NCBI GenBank assembly: GCA_021647745.1
Contig: JAKIUB010000007.1
Location: 1-64,000, forward strand
Direction of reading: 5' to 3'
From: Paracoccaceae bacterium
GTDB taxonomy: Bacteria; Pseudomonadota; Alphaproteobacteria; Rhodobacterales; Rhodobacteraceae
Length of the DNA stretch: 64,000 bases
Shown: in pieces, positions 49,625-58,535 of the stretch
How the letters are laid out: each line of letters begins with the position of its first letter
Position numbering within the stretch: position 1 is the first letter of the stretch
Made by a program: the position numbers and the translations under genes
The notes under the pieces: generated by a model
Databases searched by the model: none
What the model was told of the DNA's origin: nothing
The model's input: the letters and a program-made list of their open reading frames with translations, nothing else

Positions 49625-50875
49625 CTACCCCGCCTTGACCAGTGCGTGCCGTTTTTTGCCCGCTGACAGCTTGATCGTTGCCGCGATATCCTCGGCCGAA
49701 ACCATGGTGCCCGCATCACTGACAGAAGCATCATTGAGCTTCGCACCGCCATCATGGATCAGCCGCTTGGCCTCCTTACCGGATTTTACCAATCCGGTTT
49801 TGACAAAAAGCTGCACAATGCTGATTCCGTCTCCGATTTCGGCGGCAGGCAAGGTGAGGGTGGGAAGATCATCGCCTACACCGCCCTTTTCAAAAACCTC
49901 GCGCGCGGTGGTCTCGGCGGCTTGGGCAGCGACCTCACCGTGGGCCATGGCGGTGGCGGCATTGGCCAGCGCGATCTTGGCGTCATTGATCTCGGCGCCC
50001 TCAAGGGCTGCGAGGCGCTCGCACTCCTCCAGCGGAATTTCGGTGAAGAGCTTCAAAAATTTGCCGACATCGGCATCCAGCGTATTGCGCCAGAATTGCC
50101 AGAACTCGTAAGCGCTGAGGCGGTCCTCGTTCAGCCAGATCGCCCCCGAGGCCGATTTGCCCATTTTGGAGCCATCCGCCTTGGTCAGCAGAGGCGTTGT
50201 CAGACCAAAAACCGATTTTTGCTTGATGCGGCGGGTGAGGTCGATGCCGTTCACAATATTGCCCCATTGGTCCGAGCCGCCCATTTGCAGCATACAGCCA
50301 AAACGGTTGTTTAGCTCCATAAAATCATAGGCTTGCAAAAGCATGTAGTTGAACTCAAGGAAGGTCAGCGGCTGCTCGCGATCCAGCCGCAGCTTAACAC
50401 TATCAAAGCTCAACATCCGGTTTATGGTGAAATGGCGGCCATAGTCGCGCAGGAAATCGATGTAGTTGAGCTGCTCCAGCCACTCGGCATTATTGGGCTG
50501 CACCGCATCGGTTTTGCCCTCGCCAAATTCGAGATATTTGCTGAAAACCTTGCGAATACCGGAGATGTTTTCGTTGATCTTTTCGGTAGTGAGCTGCGGA
50601 CGGGACTCATCCTTGCCCGAAGGATCGCCGATTTTGGTGGTGCCGCCGCCCATTAGCGTGATCGGCTTATGGCCGGTTTTTTGCAGCCAGCGCAGCATCA
50701 TAATCTGGATCAGCGAGCCGACATGCAGGCTGTCTGCCGTGGCATCAAAGCCGATATACCCCGGCACAACGCCCGCAATCAGGGCTTCGTCAAGCCCCTC
50801 AAGATCGGTGCAGTCGGACATGAATCCGCGGCTCTGCATCACCTGCAAAAACTCGGATTTGGGTTTATAGGTCAT
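49625..50875 (-). CDS. tyrS: Tyrosyl-tRNA synthetase
   Basis: Charges tRNA-Tyr. The 416-residue class I synthetase has the HIGH-like HVGSLIQIMML near 51, the tyrosine pocket GGTTKIGDPSGKDESRP near 77, MGGSDQWGNIVNGIDL near 197 and the KMSKS motif as KMGKSASGAIW near 239. A C-terminal S4-like RNA-binding domain (about 350-416) is present, with LVKSGKEAKRLIHDGGAKLND. It is convergent with the DUF3179 gene (16 bases). Spacer 50876-50995 to the next gene holds only the divergent promoters. Confidence 0.96.
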   Translation of the reverse strand: MTYKPKSEFLQVMQSRGFMSDCTDLEGLDEALIAGVVPGYIGFDATADSLHVGSLIQIMMLRWLQKTGHKPITLMGGGTTKIGDPSGKDESRPQLTTEKINENISGIRKVFSKYLEFGEGKTDAVQPNNAEWLEQLNYIDFLRDYGRHFTINRMLSFDSVKLRLDREQPLTFLEFNYMLLQAYDFMELNNRFGCMLQMGGSDQWGNIVNGIDLTRRIKQKSVFGLTTPLLTKADGSKMGKSASGAIWLNEDRLSAYEFWQFWRNTLDADVGKFLKLFTEIPLEECERLAALEGAEINDAKIALANAATAMAHGEVAAQAAETTAREVFEKGGVGDDLPTLTLPAAEIGDGISIVQLFVKTGLVKSGKEAKRLIHDGGAKLNDASVSDAGTMVSAEDIAATIKLSAGKKRHALVKAG

Positions 50876-50995
50876 CGGATTATCCCACAGTCAGTTTAAT
50901 ATCGTTGCTAAATAGCAGAACCAGCGATGATTGAAAGGCCCAGCTTGCTATTTGATTGACATCGGTGGCCCTGCCCATATGTTAACGGCAGTAAC

Positions 50996-52045
50996 ATGGG
51001 GGCGGGTATGCCAGCTGAAGGCAAGATAAGCCAGATGGTTGAAAGACAGGCCCGCAAGCCGGCCTTTCCCGGTATTGCCTTGTCAATCTATCGTCGGGAT
51101 GACGGGTTTGCGCTTGACACCAGCGCTGGCAATCTGGCCACCAACCAGCCGTTTTTCATTGCTTCAGCCACCAAGCTATACATCACCGCTATCCTGCTGC
51201 AACTGGCCGAGGCGGGGAGGATATCGCTTGATGATCCGCTCGCCAGCCACATGCCAGCCGATGAACTGCAAGGGCTGCACCGCCTAAAAGGGCAGGATTA
51301 TAGCCATGCCCTGACCATCCGCCACCTGATGGCCCATACCAGCGGCTTGCCGGATTATTTCCAGCAAAAAACCAATGGCCAAAGCCTGCTCGGGCGGCTG
51401 CAATCAGGAGAGGATGTGGGCTGGAGCTATGAAGACGCGCTGCGCTGGACCAAAGCGATGCCCGCCAAATTTGCGCCGGGTAGCGGGCAAAAAGCCTTTT
51501 ATTCCGATAGCAATTACCAGATTTTGGGCCGGATTATTGAGCGGGTCGAGGGCAGCGATATGGCCCGCATCCTCAAGCGCCGTATATTTGAGCCGCTTGG
51601 CCTGAGCAAAACCTATCTTTATACCGATGCCGCTGATCTCACCCCGTGCATCCTCAACTATAAAGCCGCGCCGCTTGAAATTCGCAAAGCGATGGCCAGC
51701 TTTGGCCCGGATGGCGGCATTGTCTCGACCGCGCCGGAAATGATGGTATTTTTGCGCGGCTTTTTTGGGGGCAAGTTGTTTGAACCGGCGGCTCTGCAAG
51801 GGCTTTACGACTGGCGCAAGGTGATGTTTCCGCTGCAATATGGCAGCGGGATGATGCTGTTTGCCACGCCGTGGTTCTTTTCACCCTTCAACAAGCAGCC
51901 AGACCTGCTTGGCCATTCCGGCCTTTCCGGGGCATTTATGTTTTTTGCTCCGAAAACCGGCGTTTATTTGACCGGCACGGTTAACCAGATCGCCAAGCCC
52001 GGCGCGCCTTTTCAGCTTATGCTGCAAGCGATGGCGGCGCTTTAG
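50996..52045 (+). CDS. Serine beta-lactamase-like hydrolase (class C / PBP-like)
   Basis: A 349-residue protein of the beta-lactamase/D-alanyl-D-alanine carboxypeptidase superfamily. The catalytic SxxK is S57-A-T-K60 (FFIASATKLYI). The second motif is YSDSNYQ in place of YxN, and the third is GHSGLSG near the end. Such proteins are esterases or peptidases; antibiotic resistance cannot be inferred. No signal peptide is seen. The start may be ATG 51008 (MPAEGKIS), which has a G-rich site just upstream. It ends 4 bases into a convergent alpha/beta hydrolase gene. Confidence 0.8.
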   Translation: MGAGMPAEGKISQMVERQARKPAFPGIALSIYRRDDGFALDTSAGNLATNQPFFIASATKLYITAILLQLAEAGRISLDDPLASHMPADELQGLHRLKGQDYSHALTIRHLMAHTSGLPDYFQQKTNGQSLLGRLQSGEDVGWSYEDALRWTKAMPAKFAPGSGQKAFYSDSNYQILGRIIERVEGSDMARILKRRIFEPLGLSKTYLYTDAADLTPCILNYKAAPLEIRKAMASFGPDGGIVSTAPEMMVFLRGFFGGKLFEPAALQGLYDWRKVMFPLQYGSGMMLFATPWFFSPFNKQPDLLGHSGLSGAFMFFAPKTGVYLTGTVNQIAKPGAPFQLMLQAMAAL

Positions 52046-52692
52046 CGCGAGGTTTCGGTCATCCGGCGGCGCACGTATTCATCCACATTATCCAGCATTT
52101 CGTCCATGCCCGGGTCAAAGAAATGCCCGGCACCCTCAACCTCGGTATGGGTGATGGTGATGCCTTTTTGCTCTTTAAGCTTGTCGGAAAGATCAACTAC
52201 GGATGAGGGCGGCACCACGCGGTCGGCAGCACCGTTGATGATCAGGCCCGAGGCCGGGCAGGGGGCCAGAAAGGTGAAATCATTAATATTCGCTGGTGGT
52301 GAAACCGACACAAAACCGGTGATCTCCGGGCGACGCATTAGCAACTGCATACCGATCCATGCGCCAAACGAAAACCCGGCCACCCAGCAAAATTTGGCAC
52401 TCGGGTTGAGCGATTGCAGATAATCCAGCGCCGAGGCTGCATCTGACAACTCGCCAATACCCTGATCAAACTCACCCTGCGAGCGGCCAACCCCGCGAAA
52501 ATTGAAGCGCAGGCAAGTGAAGCCCATGTCGTAAAATTTATAGTGCAGGTTATAGACCACCTTGTTGTTCATCGTGCCGCCCATTTCGGGGTGCGGATGC
52601 AGGATGATGGCAATCGGCGCGTCCTTGGCTTTTTGCGGGTGGTAGCGACCCTCTAGGCGGCCTTCTGGGCCAGGAAATATAACCTCGGGCAT
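52042..52692 (-). CDS. Alpha/beta hydrolase (CocE/dienelactone-hydrolase-like)
   Basis: A 216-residue hydrolase. The fold shows AIILHPHPEMGGTMNNKVVYNL near 28 with the HPHP oxyanion segment, RFNFRGVGRSQGEFD near 63, the nucleophile elbow GFSFGAW near 107, the acid in NGAADRVVPP, and the His in VEGAGHFFD near 190. This pattern (HPHPxxGGxMxNKVV...RFNFRGVGxSxG) is typical of a widely conserved alphaproteobacterial group with unknown substrate. It lies divergent from iscR across 156 bases and overlaps the serine hydrolase end by 4 bases. Confidence 0.82.
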   Translation of the reverse strand: MPEVIFPGPEGRLEGRYHPQKAKDAPIAIILHPHPEMGGTMNNKVVYNLHYKFYDMGFTCLRFNFRGVGRSQGEFDQGIGELSDAASALDYLQSLNPSAKFCWVAGFSFGAWIGMQLLMRRPEITGFVSVSPPANINDFTFLAPCPASGLIINGAADRVVPPSSVVDLSDKLKEQKGITITHTEVEGAGHFFDPGMDEMLDNVDEYVRRRMTETSR

Positions 52693-52731
52693 GGTGCGTC
52701 ACTCCGCGTGTTTTTGCTCCGACATGAAAGG

Positions 52732-52760
52732 TTGACCTTTTCACTCGGGTTTCTTAAAAG
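52732..52760 (+). promoter_or_regulatory. Candidate promoter of the iscR-suf operon
   Basis: TTGACC (52732-52737) and TAAAAG (52755-52760) are spaced by 17 bases, a good vegetative -35/-10 pair, about 90 bases upstream of the iscR start. Confidence 0.55.
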
Positions 52761-52774
52761 GACATTTAACGGGG

Positions 52775-52786
52775 GGAATATATTCC
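52775..52786. promoter_or_regulatory. Palindromic operator candidate upstream of iscR
   Basis: GGAATATATTCC, a perfect 12-base palindrome just downstream of the predicted transcription start, between promoter and iscR. An IscR or other iron-dependent regulator site is plausible; the bases do not let me choose. Confidence 0.5.
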
Positions 52787-52848
52787 ACCTACCAAGCGTA
52801 GTTAAGGTTTCACTTGGCTTGCGTCAACAGTCACATGGGAGCAAGGGC

Positions 52849-53337
52849 ATGAAACTCAGCACAAAAGGCCGATATGCGATGATTGCACTCACCGATCTGG
52901 CCAATGCCGGCGCGGATGAATTGGTGTCGCTTTCCGAGATTTCCGAGCGTCAGGATATATCGCTGGCCTATCTTGAGCAGCTGTTTGTTAAACTGCGGCG
53001 CGCCAAAATCGTAGAATCCGTGCGCGGGCCGGGGGGGGGGTATCGCCTCGCGCGTTCGTGTGATTCTATCCGTATTTCCGAAATTCTGGGTGCGGTTGAT
53101 GAAAACATGGATGCCATGACCCGTGGCGCAGGGGTGAGCGGCGCGCAGGCGGGGACAGACGCGCAAGTGCTGACCGACAAGCTCTGGGAGCAGCTCTCGG
53201 CTCACGTTTATGTATTTCTGCACCAGACCCGACTATGCGATATCGCCGGAGATTCGATGGCCCCCTGCGCCGCTGTGCCCAATTTTATTGATGTGGTTGA
53301 TGAAGATTGCGGCGTAGATACCTGCGGGTGTGCCTAA
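52849..53337 (+). CDS. iscR: Rrf2-family iron-sulfur regulator (IscR type)
   Basis: A 162-residue Rrf2 winged-helix regulator leading the suf operon. The N-terminus MKLSTKGRYAMIALTDLA and recognition helix SLAYLEQLFVKLRRA, then VRGPGGGYRLAR, are canonical. The usual C-X5-C-X5-C cluster motif near 92-104 is absent: that region reads MDAMTRGAGVSGAQAG. Cysteines are at 71, 130, 140, 154, 159 and 161. Rhodobacterales IscR is known to bind its cluster by an unusual scheme, which fits. The start ATG 52849 is chosen by homology over a longer frame beginning at 52708. iscS follows 3 bases after the stop. Confidence 0.88.
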   Translation: MKLSTKGRYAMIALTDLANAGADELVSLSEISERQDISLAYLEQLFVKLRRAKIVESVRGPGGGYRLARSCDSIRISEILGAVDENMDAMTRGAGVSGAQAGTDAQVLTDKLWEQLSAHVYVFLHQTRLCDIAGDSMAPCAAVPNFIDVVDEDCGVDTCGCA

Positions 53338-53340
53338 GCC

Positions 53341-54363
53341 ATGAGCCGCGCCTATCTTGACTGGAACGCCACTGCGCCGCTTAGGCCGGAAGCGCGTGCT
53401 GCGATGTTCAAGGCGATGGACTGCCTCGGCAATCCCAGCTCGGTACACGGCGAGGGGCGGGCGGCCAGGGCGATTGTCGAGCGCGCTCGCGAGCAGGTTT
53501 CCGATGCGATCGGGGCTTCAGTGGCGGATATTATATTTACCAGTTCGGCCACCGAGGCGGCGGCCCTGGCGCTGGACGGGCAGGGCTATTGCAGCCCTGC
53601 CTATGAGCATAGCTGCGTGCTGGCCTATACCGATAGCGAAAATTCTGCCGAGCTGGCAAAAACCGCATGGCAGCAGGCCAATGGCGAGACCGGCATTATC
53701 CATGATCTTCCCGAGGGGCTAGGGCTGGTGGATGCGGTGCAGGCGATTGGAAAAGTGCCTTATGCATTTGATTGGAGCGGCGCTTTTCGGGCGCTGGTCT
53801 CGGCGCATAAATTTGGCGGACCAAAGGGCGCGGGAGCATTGGTGGTGAAAAAAGGGATTGAGGTGCCTGCAGCGCTGAAGGGTGGCGGGCAGGAGATGGG
53901 CCGGCGCTCCGGCACCGAAAACGTGATCGGCATTGCCGGCATGGGGGCGGCGGCGAAGGCTGCGGCAAAAGACCTCGAAGATGGTCTCTGGCAAATAGTT
54001 GAGCAAAACCGTAATGTATTTGAGGAACGGCTCTTGAACGAGGTGCCGGAGTTGATCATATTTGGCAAAGATGTGGAGCGATTGCCCAACACCAGCTACT
54101 TTGCAGTAAAGGGCTGGAAGGCCGAAACGCAGGTGATGTTGATGGACCTCGCGGGGTTCGCGGTGTCGGCAGGGTCGGCTTGCTCTAGTGGCAAAGTGAA
54201 GGCGTCCCGGGTGTTGAAGGCCATGGGATATGATGAAATAACCGCCAGCAGTGCGATACGGGTGAGCATAGGCCCGAGCACCACGGCAGCAGAATTGGAT
54301 AGCTTCGCAACGGCGTGGCTCACGGAATATAAGCGCTTTAAGGCGCGGCGAGAGGGGAAATAA
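53341..54363 (+). CDS. Cysteine desulfurase (IscS/NifS type)
   Basis: A 340-residue PLP enzyme that takes sulfur from cysteine for Fe-S clusters. PLP-binding features: SATEAAALAL near 69, the internal aldimine K157 in SAHKFGGPKG, and the catalytic loop with C281 in SAGSACSSGKVK, the class I (IscS/NifS) pattern. It is shorter than E. coli IscS because of trimmed loops. It sits between iscR (3 bases) and sufB (its TAA overlaps the sufB ATG by one base). A second desulfurase, the class II SufS type, ends the operon, so two sulfur donors are encoded together. Confidence 0.9.
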   Translation: MSRAYLDWNATAPLRPEARAAMFKAMDCLGNPSSVHGEGRAARAIVERAREQVSDAIGASVADIIFTSSATEAAALALDGQGYCSPAYEHSCVLAYTDSENSAELAKTAWQQANGETGIIHDLPEGLGLVDAVQAIGKVPYAFDWSGAFRALVSAHKFGGPKGAGALVVKKGIEVPAALKGGGQEMGRRSGTENVIGIAGMGAAAKAAAKDLEDGLWQIVEQNRNVFEERLLNEVPELIIFGKDVERLPNTSYFAVKGWKAETQVMLMDLAGFAVSAGSACSSGKVKASRVLKAMGYDEITASSAIRVSIGPSTTAAELDSFATAWLTEYKRFKARREGK

Positions 54364-55883
54364 TGTCTACGCAAGAAAGTATTGCCAAGGATGGCGTTGA
54401 TGCGGAAACCGTTGATGCGGTCAAAACCGTTGGCGAGAAGTATAAGTATGGTTTTGCCACCGATATCGAGATGGAATATGCGCCCAAGGGCGTGAACGAG
54501 GACATCGTGCGGCTAATTTCCAGCAAGAATGAAGAACCGGAATGGATGCTGGAATGGCGGCTGGATGCGTTTCGCCGCTGGGAGAAGATGACAGAGCCTA
54601 AGTGGGCGATGGTGAACTACCCTGAAATTGATTTTCAGGATATTTATTATTATGCCCGCCCGAAAAGCATGATCGAGAAACCAAAAAGTCTTGATGATGT
54701 GGACCCGAAATTGTTGGAAACTTATAAGAAACTGGGTATTCCTTTGAGTGAACAGGCGATTTTGGCGGGCGTTGAAGGCGCGGGCGACACCCCTGTTGAG
54801 GGGCGAAAGGTGGCTGTGGATGCGGTGTTTGATAGTGTGTCTGTTGGCACGACCTTCAAAAAAGAGCTGGCGGCCGCGGGTGTGATTTTCTGCTCGATAT
54901 CCGAAGCGATCAAGGATCACCCCGAACTGGTGAAGAAATATCTCGGCACCGTGGTGCCGCCGACCGACAATTATTATGCCACGCTCAATAGCGCGGTTTT
55001 CTCGGATGGCTCGTTTGTGTACATCCCCGAGGGCGTGAAATGCCCGATGGAGCTTTCCACCTATTTCCGGATTAATGCCGAAAATACCGGCCAATTCGAG
55101 CGCACGCTGATTATCGCTGAAAAAGGCGCGCAGGTGAGCTATCTCGAGGGCTGCACGGCGCCGATGCGCGACGAAAACCAGCTGCACGCGGCGGTGGTGG
55201 AGCTGATTATTCAGGAAGATGCGGATATTAAATACTCAACCGTGCAAAACTGGTATCCCGGCGATGAAAACGGCGTGGGCGGGATTTATAACTTCGTGAC
55301 CAAGCGTGCTGATTGCCGAGGTGACCGCGCCAAGGTGATGTGGACGCAGGTGGAGACGGGTTCGGCGGTAACGTGGAAATATCCAAGCTGTATTTTGCGT
55401 GGCGATGACTCGCAGGGCGAGTTCTATTCCATCGCCATTACCAACAACATGCAGCAGGCCGATACCGGCACCAAGATGATCCACCTTGGCAAGCGCACCA
55501 AGTCTCGGATTGTGTCGAAAGGCATTTCGGCGGGCAAGGCGCAAAATACCTATCGCGGGCTGGTTTCTATCCACCCGAAGGCGGTAAACAGCCGGAATTA
55601 TACGCAATGTGACAGCCTGTTAATCGGCGATAAATGCGGGGCGCATACGGTGCCCTATATGGAATGCCGCAACAATTCCAGCCGGATAGAGCATGAAGCT
55701 ACCACAAGTAAAGTGGATGACGAGCAGCTGTTTTATTGCCGCCAGCGCGGCATGGGCGAGGAAGAGGCCGTGGCCTTAATCGTGAACGGTTTTGCCAAGG
55801 AAGTGCTGCAATCCCTGCCGATGGAATTTGCCATGGAAGCGCAGAAGCTGGTGGCGATTAGCCTTGAAGGCTCGGTTGGTTAG
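54363..55883 (+). CDS. sufB: Fe-S cluster assembly scaffold SufB
   Basis: Core of the SufBCD scaffold. The 506-residue protein has the family landmarks KYKYGFATDIEMEYAPKGVNEDIVRLIS near 21, VPPTDNYYATLNSAVFSDGSFVYIPEGVKCPMELSTYFRIN near 197, YLEGCTAPMRDENQLHAAVVELI near 260 with the conserved Cys, and KNTYRGLV-like AQNTYRGLVSIHPKAVNSRNYTQCDSLLIGDKCGAHTVPY near 394 with Cys and His for SufD contact. Length is normal. It follows the desulfurase with a TAATG overlap; sufC starts 39 bases downstream. Confidence 0.97.
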   Translation: MSTQESIAKDGVDAETVDAVKTVGEKYKYGFATDIEMEYAPKGVNEDIVRLISSKNEEPEWMLEWRLDAFRRWEKMTEPKWAMVNYPEIDFQDIYYYARPKSMIEKPKSLDDVDPKLLETYKKLGIPLSEQAILAGVEGAGDTPVEGRKVAVDAVFDSVSVGTTFKKELAAAGVIFCSISEAIKDHPELVKKYLGTVVPPTDNYYATLNSAVFSDGSFVYIPEGVKCPMELSTYFRINAENTGQFERTLIIAEKGAQVSYLEGCTAPMRDENQLHAAVVELIIQEDADIKYSTVQNWYPGDENGVGGIYNFVTKRADCRGDRAKVMWTQVETGSAVTWKYPSCILRGDDSQGEFYSIAITNNMQQADTGTKMIHLGKRTKSRIVSKGISAGKAQNTYRGLVSIHPKAVNSRNYTQCDSLLIGDKCGAHTVPYMECRNNSSRIEHEATTSKVDDEQLFYCRQRGMGEEEAVALIVNGFAKEVLQSLPMEFAMEAQKLVAISLEGSVG

Positions 55884-55922
55884 AAATTTTGGGCCAAGAG
55901 GCCACAGAGAAGGAAAAATATT

Positions 55923-56678
55923 ATGTTTGAGATTAAAAACCTGAAAGCCTCATTGGCGGATGAAGACAAGCAGATCCTGAAGGGGATGAACCTGAAGATT
56001 GGCGCGGGCGAGGTGCATGCGATTATGGGGCCGAATGGCTCTGGCAAATCGACGATGAGCTATGTGGCGTCGGGCAAGGGTGGCTATGTGGTGGATGAGG
56101 GCGAGGTGCTGCTGGATGGCGCGAACCTGCTTGACATGGAGCCGGACGAGCGCGCGGCGGCGGGGCTGTTTTTGGCGTTTCAATATCCGGTGGAAATTCC
56201 GGGGGTGGGGAACATGACGTTCCTCCGCACGGCGGTGAACGCGCAGCGTAAAATGCGGGGGGAAGATGAGCTGAACGCAGCGCAATTCCTGAAGATCGTG
56301 CGCGAAAAGGCCAAGGCGCTGAAAATTGATGCAGATATGCTGAAACGGCCGGTTAATGTCGGCTTTTCGGGTGGTGAAAAGAAACGCAATGAAATTCTGC
56401 AAATGGCGATGCTGGAGCCGAAGGTGTGCATTCTGGACGAGACGGATTCCGGCCTCGATGTGGATGCGATGAAGCTGGTGGCCGAGGGCGTGAATGCGCT
56501 GCGCGACGGCAAACGCTCGTTTCTTGTAATCACACACTATCAGCGGCTTTTGGACCATATTGTGCCGGATGTTGTGCATATTATGGCCGATGGAAAAATC
56601 ATCAAATCCGGCGGGCCGGAGCTGGCACTTGAAGTTGAAAACAATGGCTATGAAGGCCTGATGAACGAGGTGGTGTGA
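55923..56678 (+). CDS. sufC: Fe-S assembly ATPase SufC
   Basis: ABC-type ATPase that drives conformational change in SufBCD. The 251-residue protein has Walker A GPNGSGKSTMSYV near 37, the Q-loop LFLAFQYPVEIPGVGNMTFLR near 86, the signature FSGGEKKRNEILQMA near 150 and Walker B VCILDETDSGLDVDAM near 170, the DETDSG form being typical of SufC. AAGGAAAAAT precedes ATG 55923. Its TGA overlaps the sufD ATG by one base. Confidence 0.97.
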   Translation: MFEIKNLKASLADEDKQILKGMNLKIGAGEVHAIMGPNGSGKSTMSYVASGKGGYVVDEGEVLLDGANLLDMEPDERAAAGLFLAFQYPVEIPGVGNMTFLRTAVNAQRKMRGEDELNAAQFLKIVREKAKALKIDADMLKRPVNVGFSGGEKKRNEILQMAMLEPKVCILDETDSGLDVDAMKLVAEGVNALRDGKRSFLVITHYQRLLDHIVPDVVHIMADGKIIKSGGPELALEVENNGYEGLMNEVV

Positions 56679-57964
56679 TGGGCGAAGTGAAGCGCGAAAA
56701 CCTTGCCGAAGCTCTACTGGCGCGCCATAGCGCGCCGCGTTCAGGGGCGGGATGGGCCTTGAGCGCAAGGCGCGCGGCGCGAGACAGGGTGTTGGCGCTC
56801 GGGGCAGCCGGGCGACGGGATGAATATTGGCGCTACACCAACCCCGCAGCGCTGAACGGGGCCGAGGCACCCGATGTGGAAGTTTTACAGCTTGATGAAA
56901 CGCCGGTCTTTGACGGGGTGGAAAAACTTCTGATCACCTTTGTTGACGGGGTTTACCGGCCTGATCTATCCGACGATCTGCAGGGTGAAAACCTAGAGAT
57001 AATGACGCTGGAGGAGGCGCTTGAAGTCGATATTCACTGGGCCAGTGATCTCTTTGGTGTGTTCGAAGCTCGTGGGCAAAACCCTGTTCCACGCCCTTTT
57101 GCGGCGCTCAATACCGCGATGGCAGGGCAGGGGGTTGTTATTCGGGCAAACGGCAAGGTCACAAAACCTGTCGCCTTGCGCTATTGCCGTGAAAACCGGC
57201 AGAGCGATGTGCTGCTCCACCATGTGATCCGGGTTGAAAGCGGTGCTGAATTGACCGTACTGGAAAATGGCGCTGGCGGTGCGCGGTTGAACACTGTGAT
57301 GGAGGTGGATGTTGCGGATGGTGGCTCGTTCCATCATCTGCGCGCACAGGGGCGCGACCATACCCGCCTCGCCATTACCCACATATTTGCCCGCCTTGGC
57401 GCTGAAGCCCGCTTCAAATCCTTTACGCTGACGGTCAACGGTCAGCTGACCCGTAACGAAGTGGTGCTGGATATTGATGGCGATGATACCAAAGCCTCGG
57501 TTGCCGGCGCTTGCCTTGGCGATGGTGATTTTCTGCATGATGATACGATTTTTGTTACCCATGATGCACGGGATTGCGAAAGCCGGCAGGTTTTCAAAAA
57601 GGTATTGAAAAACGGTGCTACAGGAGTGTTCCAGGGTAAAATTCTGGTAAAGGCCGATGCTCAAAAAACCGATGGCTACCAGATATCACAAGGGCTGCTG
57701 CTTGATGATGACAGCAACTTTCTTGCCAAGCCCGAGCTTGAAATCTATGCCGATGATGTCGCCTGTTCGCACGGATCGACTTGTGGCGCGGTGGACGAAA
57801 ACAGCTTGTTTTATCTGATGTCTCGCGGTGTGCCGCGCAAGCAGGCGCAAAACATGATGATCCTGGCTTTTCTTGACGAGGCAATAGCCGAAATCGAAAA
57901 TGAAGAACTGGCGGAGGATATACGCACCCGCCTTTCTGGCTGGGCGGAGCGGCATAGCGCATGA
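56678..57964 (+). CDS. sufD: Fe-S cluster assembly protein SufD
   Basis: Partner of SufB in the SufBC2D complex. The 428-residue protein has an N-terminal helical part with EYWRYTN near 47, then a long right-handed beta helix with ENGAGGARLNTV, DHTRLAITHIFARLGAEARFKSF, and the C-terminal signature EIYADDVACSHGSTCGAVDENSLFYLMSRGV near 350 containing the SufB-facing His and Cys. It overlaps the sufC stop by one base (TGATG) and the next YIP1 gene by 4 bases (ATGA). Confidence 0.93.
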   Translation: MGEVKRENLAEALLARHSAPRSGAGWALSARRAARDRVLALGAAGRRDEYWRYTNPAALNGAEAPDVEVLQLDETPVFDGVEKLLITFVDGVYRPDLSDDLQGENLEIMTLEEALEVDIHWASDLFGVFEARGQNPVPRPFAALNTAMAGQGVVIRANGKVTKPVALRYCRENRQSDVLLHHVIRVESGAELTVLENGAGGARLNTVMEVDVADGGSFHHLRAQGRDHTRLAITHIFARLGAEARFKSFTLTVNGQLTRNEVVLDIDGDDTKASVAGACLGDGDFLHDDTIFVTHDARDCESRQVFKKVLKNGATGVFQGKILVKADAQKTDGYQISQGLLLDDDSNFLAKPELEIYADDVACSHGSTCGAVDENSLFYLMSRGVPRKQAQNMMILAFLDEAIAEIENEELAEDIRTRLSGWAERHSA

Positions 57965-58533
57965 CGGTCACCCGCGAAATAATCAAGTCATACAAGGGGT
58001 TCGGAGCCTCGATGCAGCGTCAGATGGCATCCAGTCCCGGGGAAGAACGGGTGCTGATCTATGTGGTCATCGCCAGCTTGATTTTTTTCATCGCCAGATC
58101 TCCTGAACTTTTGCGGCTTTCAATGGCAGCGGCAAGTGACGATGTTTCCGGCGCGGCGCTTTTTGTAACCAATCTGGTTGGCTCGTTTTTCTTTGCGCCG
58201 TTGATGCTATATGGTCTGGCGGCACTTTCCCACATTCTGGCCAGGTTGTTTGGCGGTAAAGGTCGGTTTTTTGATGCCCGGCTGGGGTTGTTCTGGTCTT
58301 TGCTGCTGGTGTCACCTCTGGCGCTTGTATCGACCGTAGTGCAAATGGCGCTACCTTACGAAATAGTCGCGCAGGGCATGGCGTTATTTATGTTTTTGTT
58401 GTTTTCTTATGTTTGGGCCTCTTGCCTGAGCGTAGCCGAAGGCTTTAAAAGGCCATATATCACCATGGCTGCCATAATTTTGACAGCTTTCGGAATTATC
58501 ATTGTTTTCAGGATGTTCATCGTGGGGCAATAA
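57961..58533 (+). CDS. YIP1-family membrane protein 1
   Basis: A 190-residue protein with about five hydrophobic helices, matching the YIP1 (Yip1 domain) pattern: FFAPLMLYGLAALSHILARLFGGKGRFFDARLGLFWSLLLVSPLALV near 78 with the conserved RLGLFW-type loop. The function in bacteria is unknown. It overlaps the sufD stop by 4 bases and is followed 2 bases later by a second YIP1 gene, both inside the suf operon ahead of sufS. The position suggests a membrane link to Fe-S assembly or iron status, but that is inference. Confidence 0.78.
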   Translation: MTVTREIIKSYKGFGASMQRQMASSPGEERVLIYVVIASLIFFIARSPELLRLSMAAASDDVSGAALFVTNLVGSFFFAPLMLYGLAALSHILARLFGGKGRFFDARLGLFWSLLLVSPLALVSTVVQMALPYEIVAQGMALFMFLLFSYVWASCLSVAEGFKRPYITMAAIILTAFGIIIVFRMFIVGQ

Positions 58534-58535
58534 AT

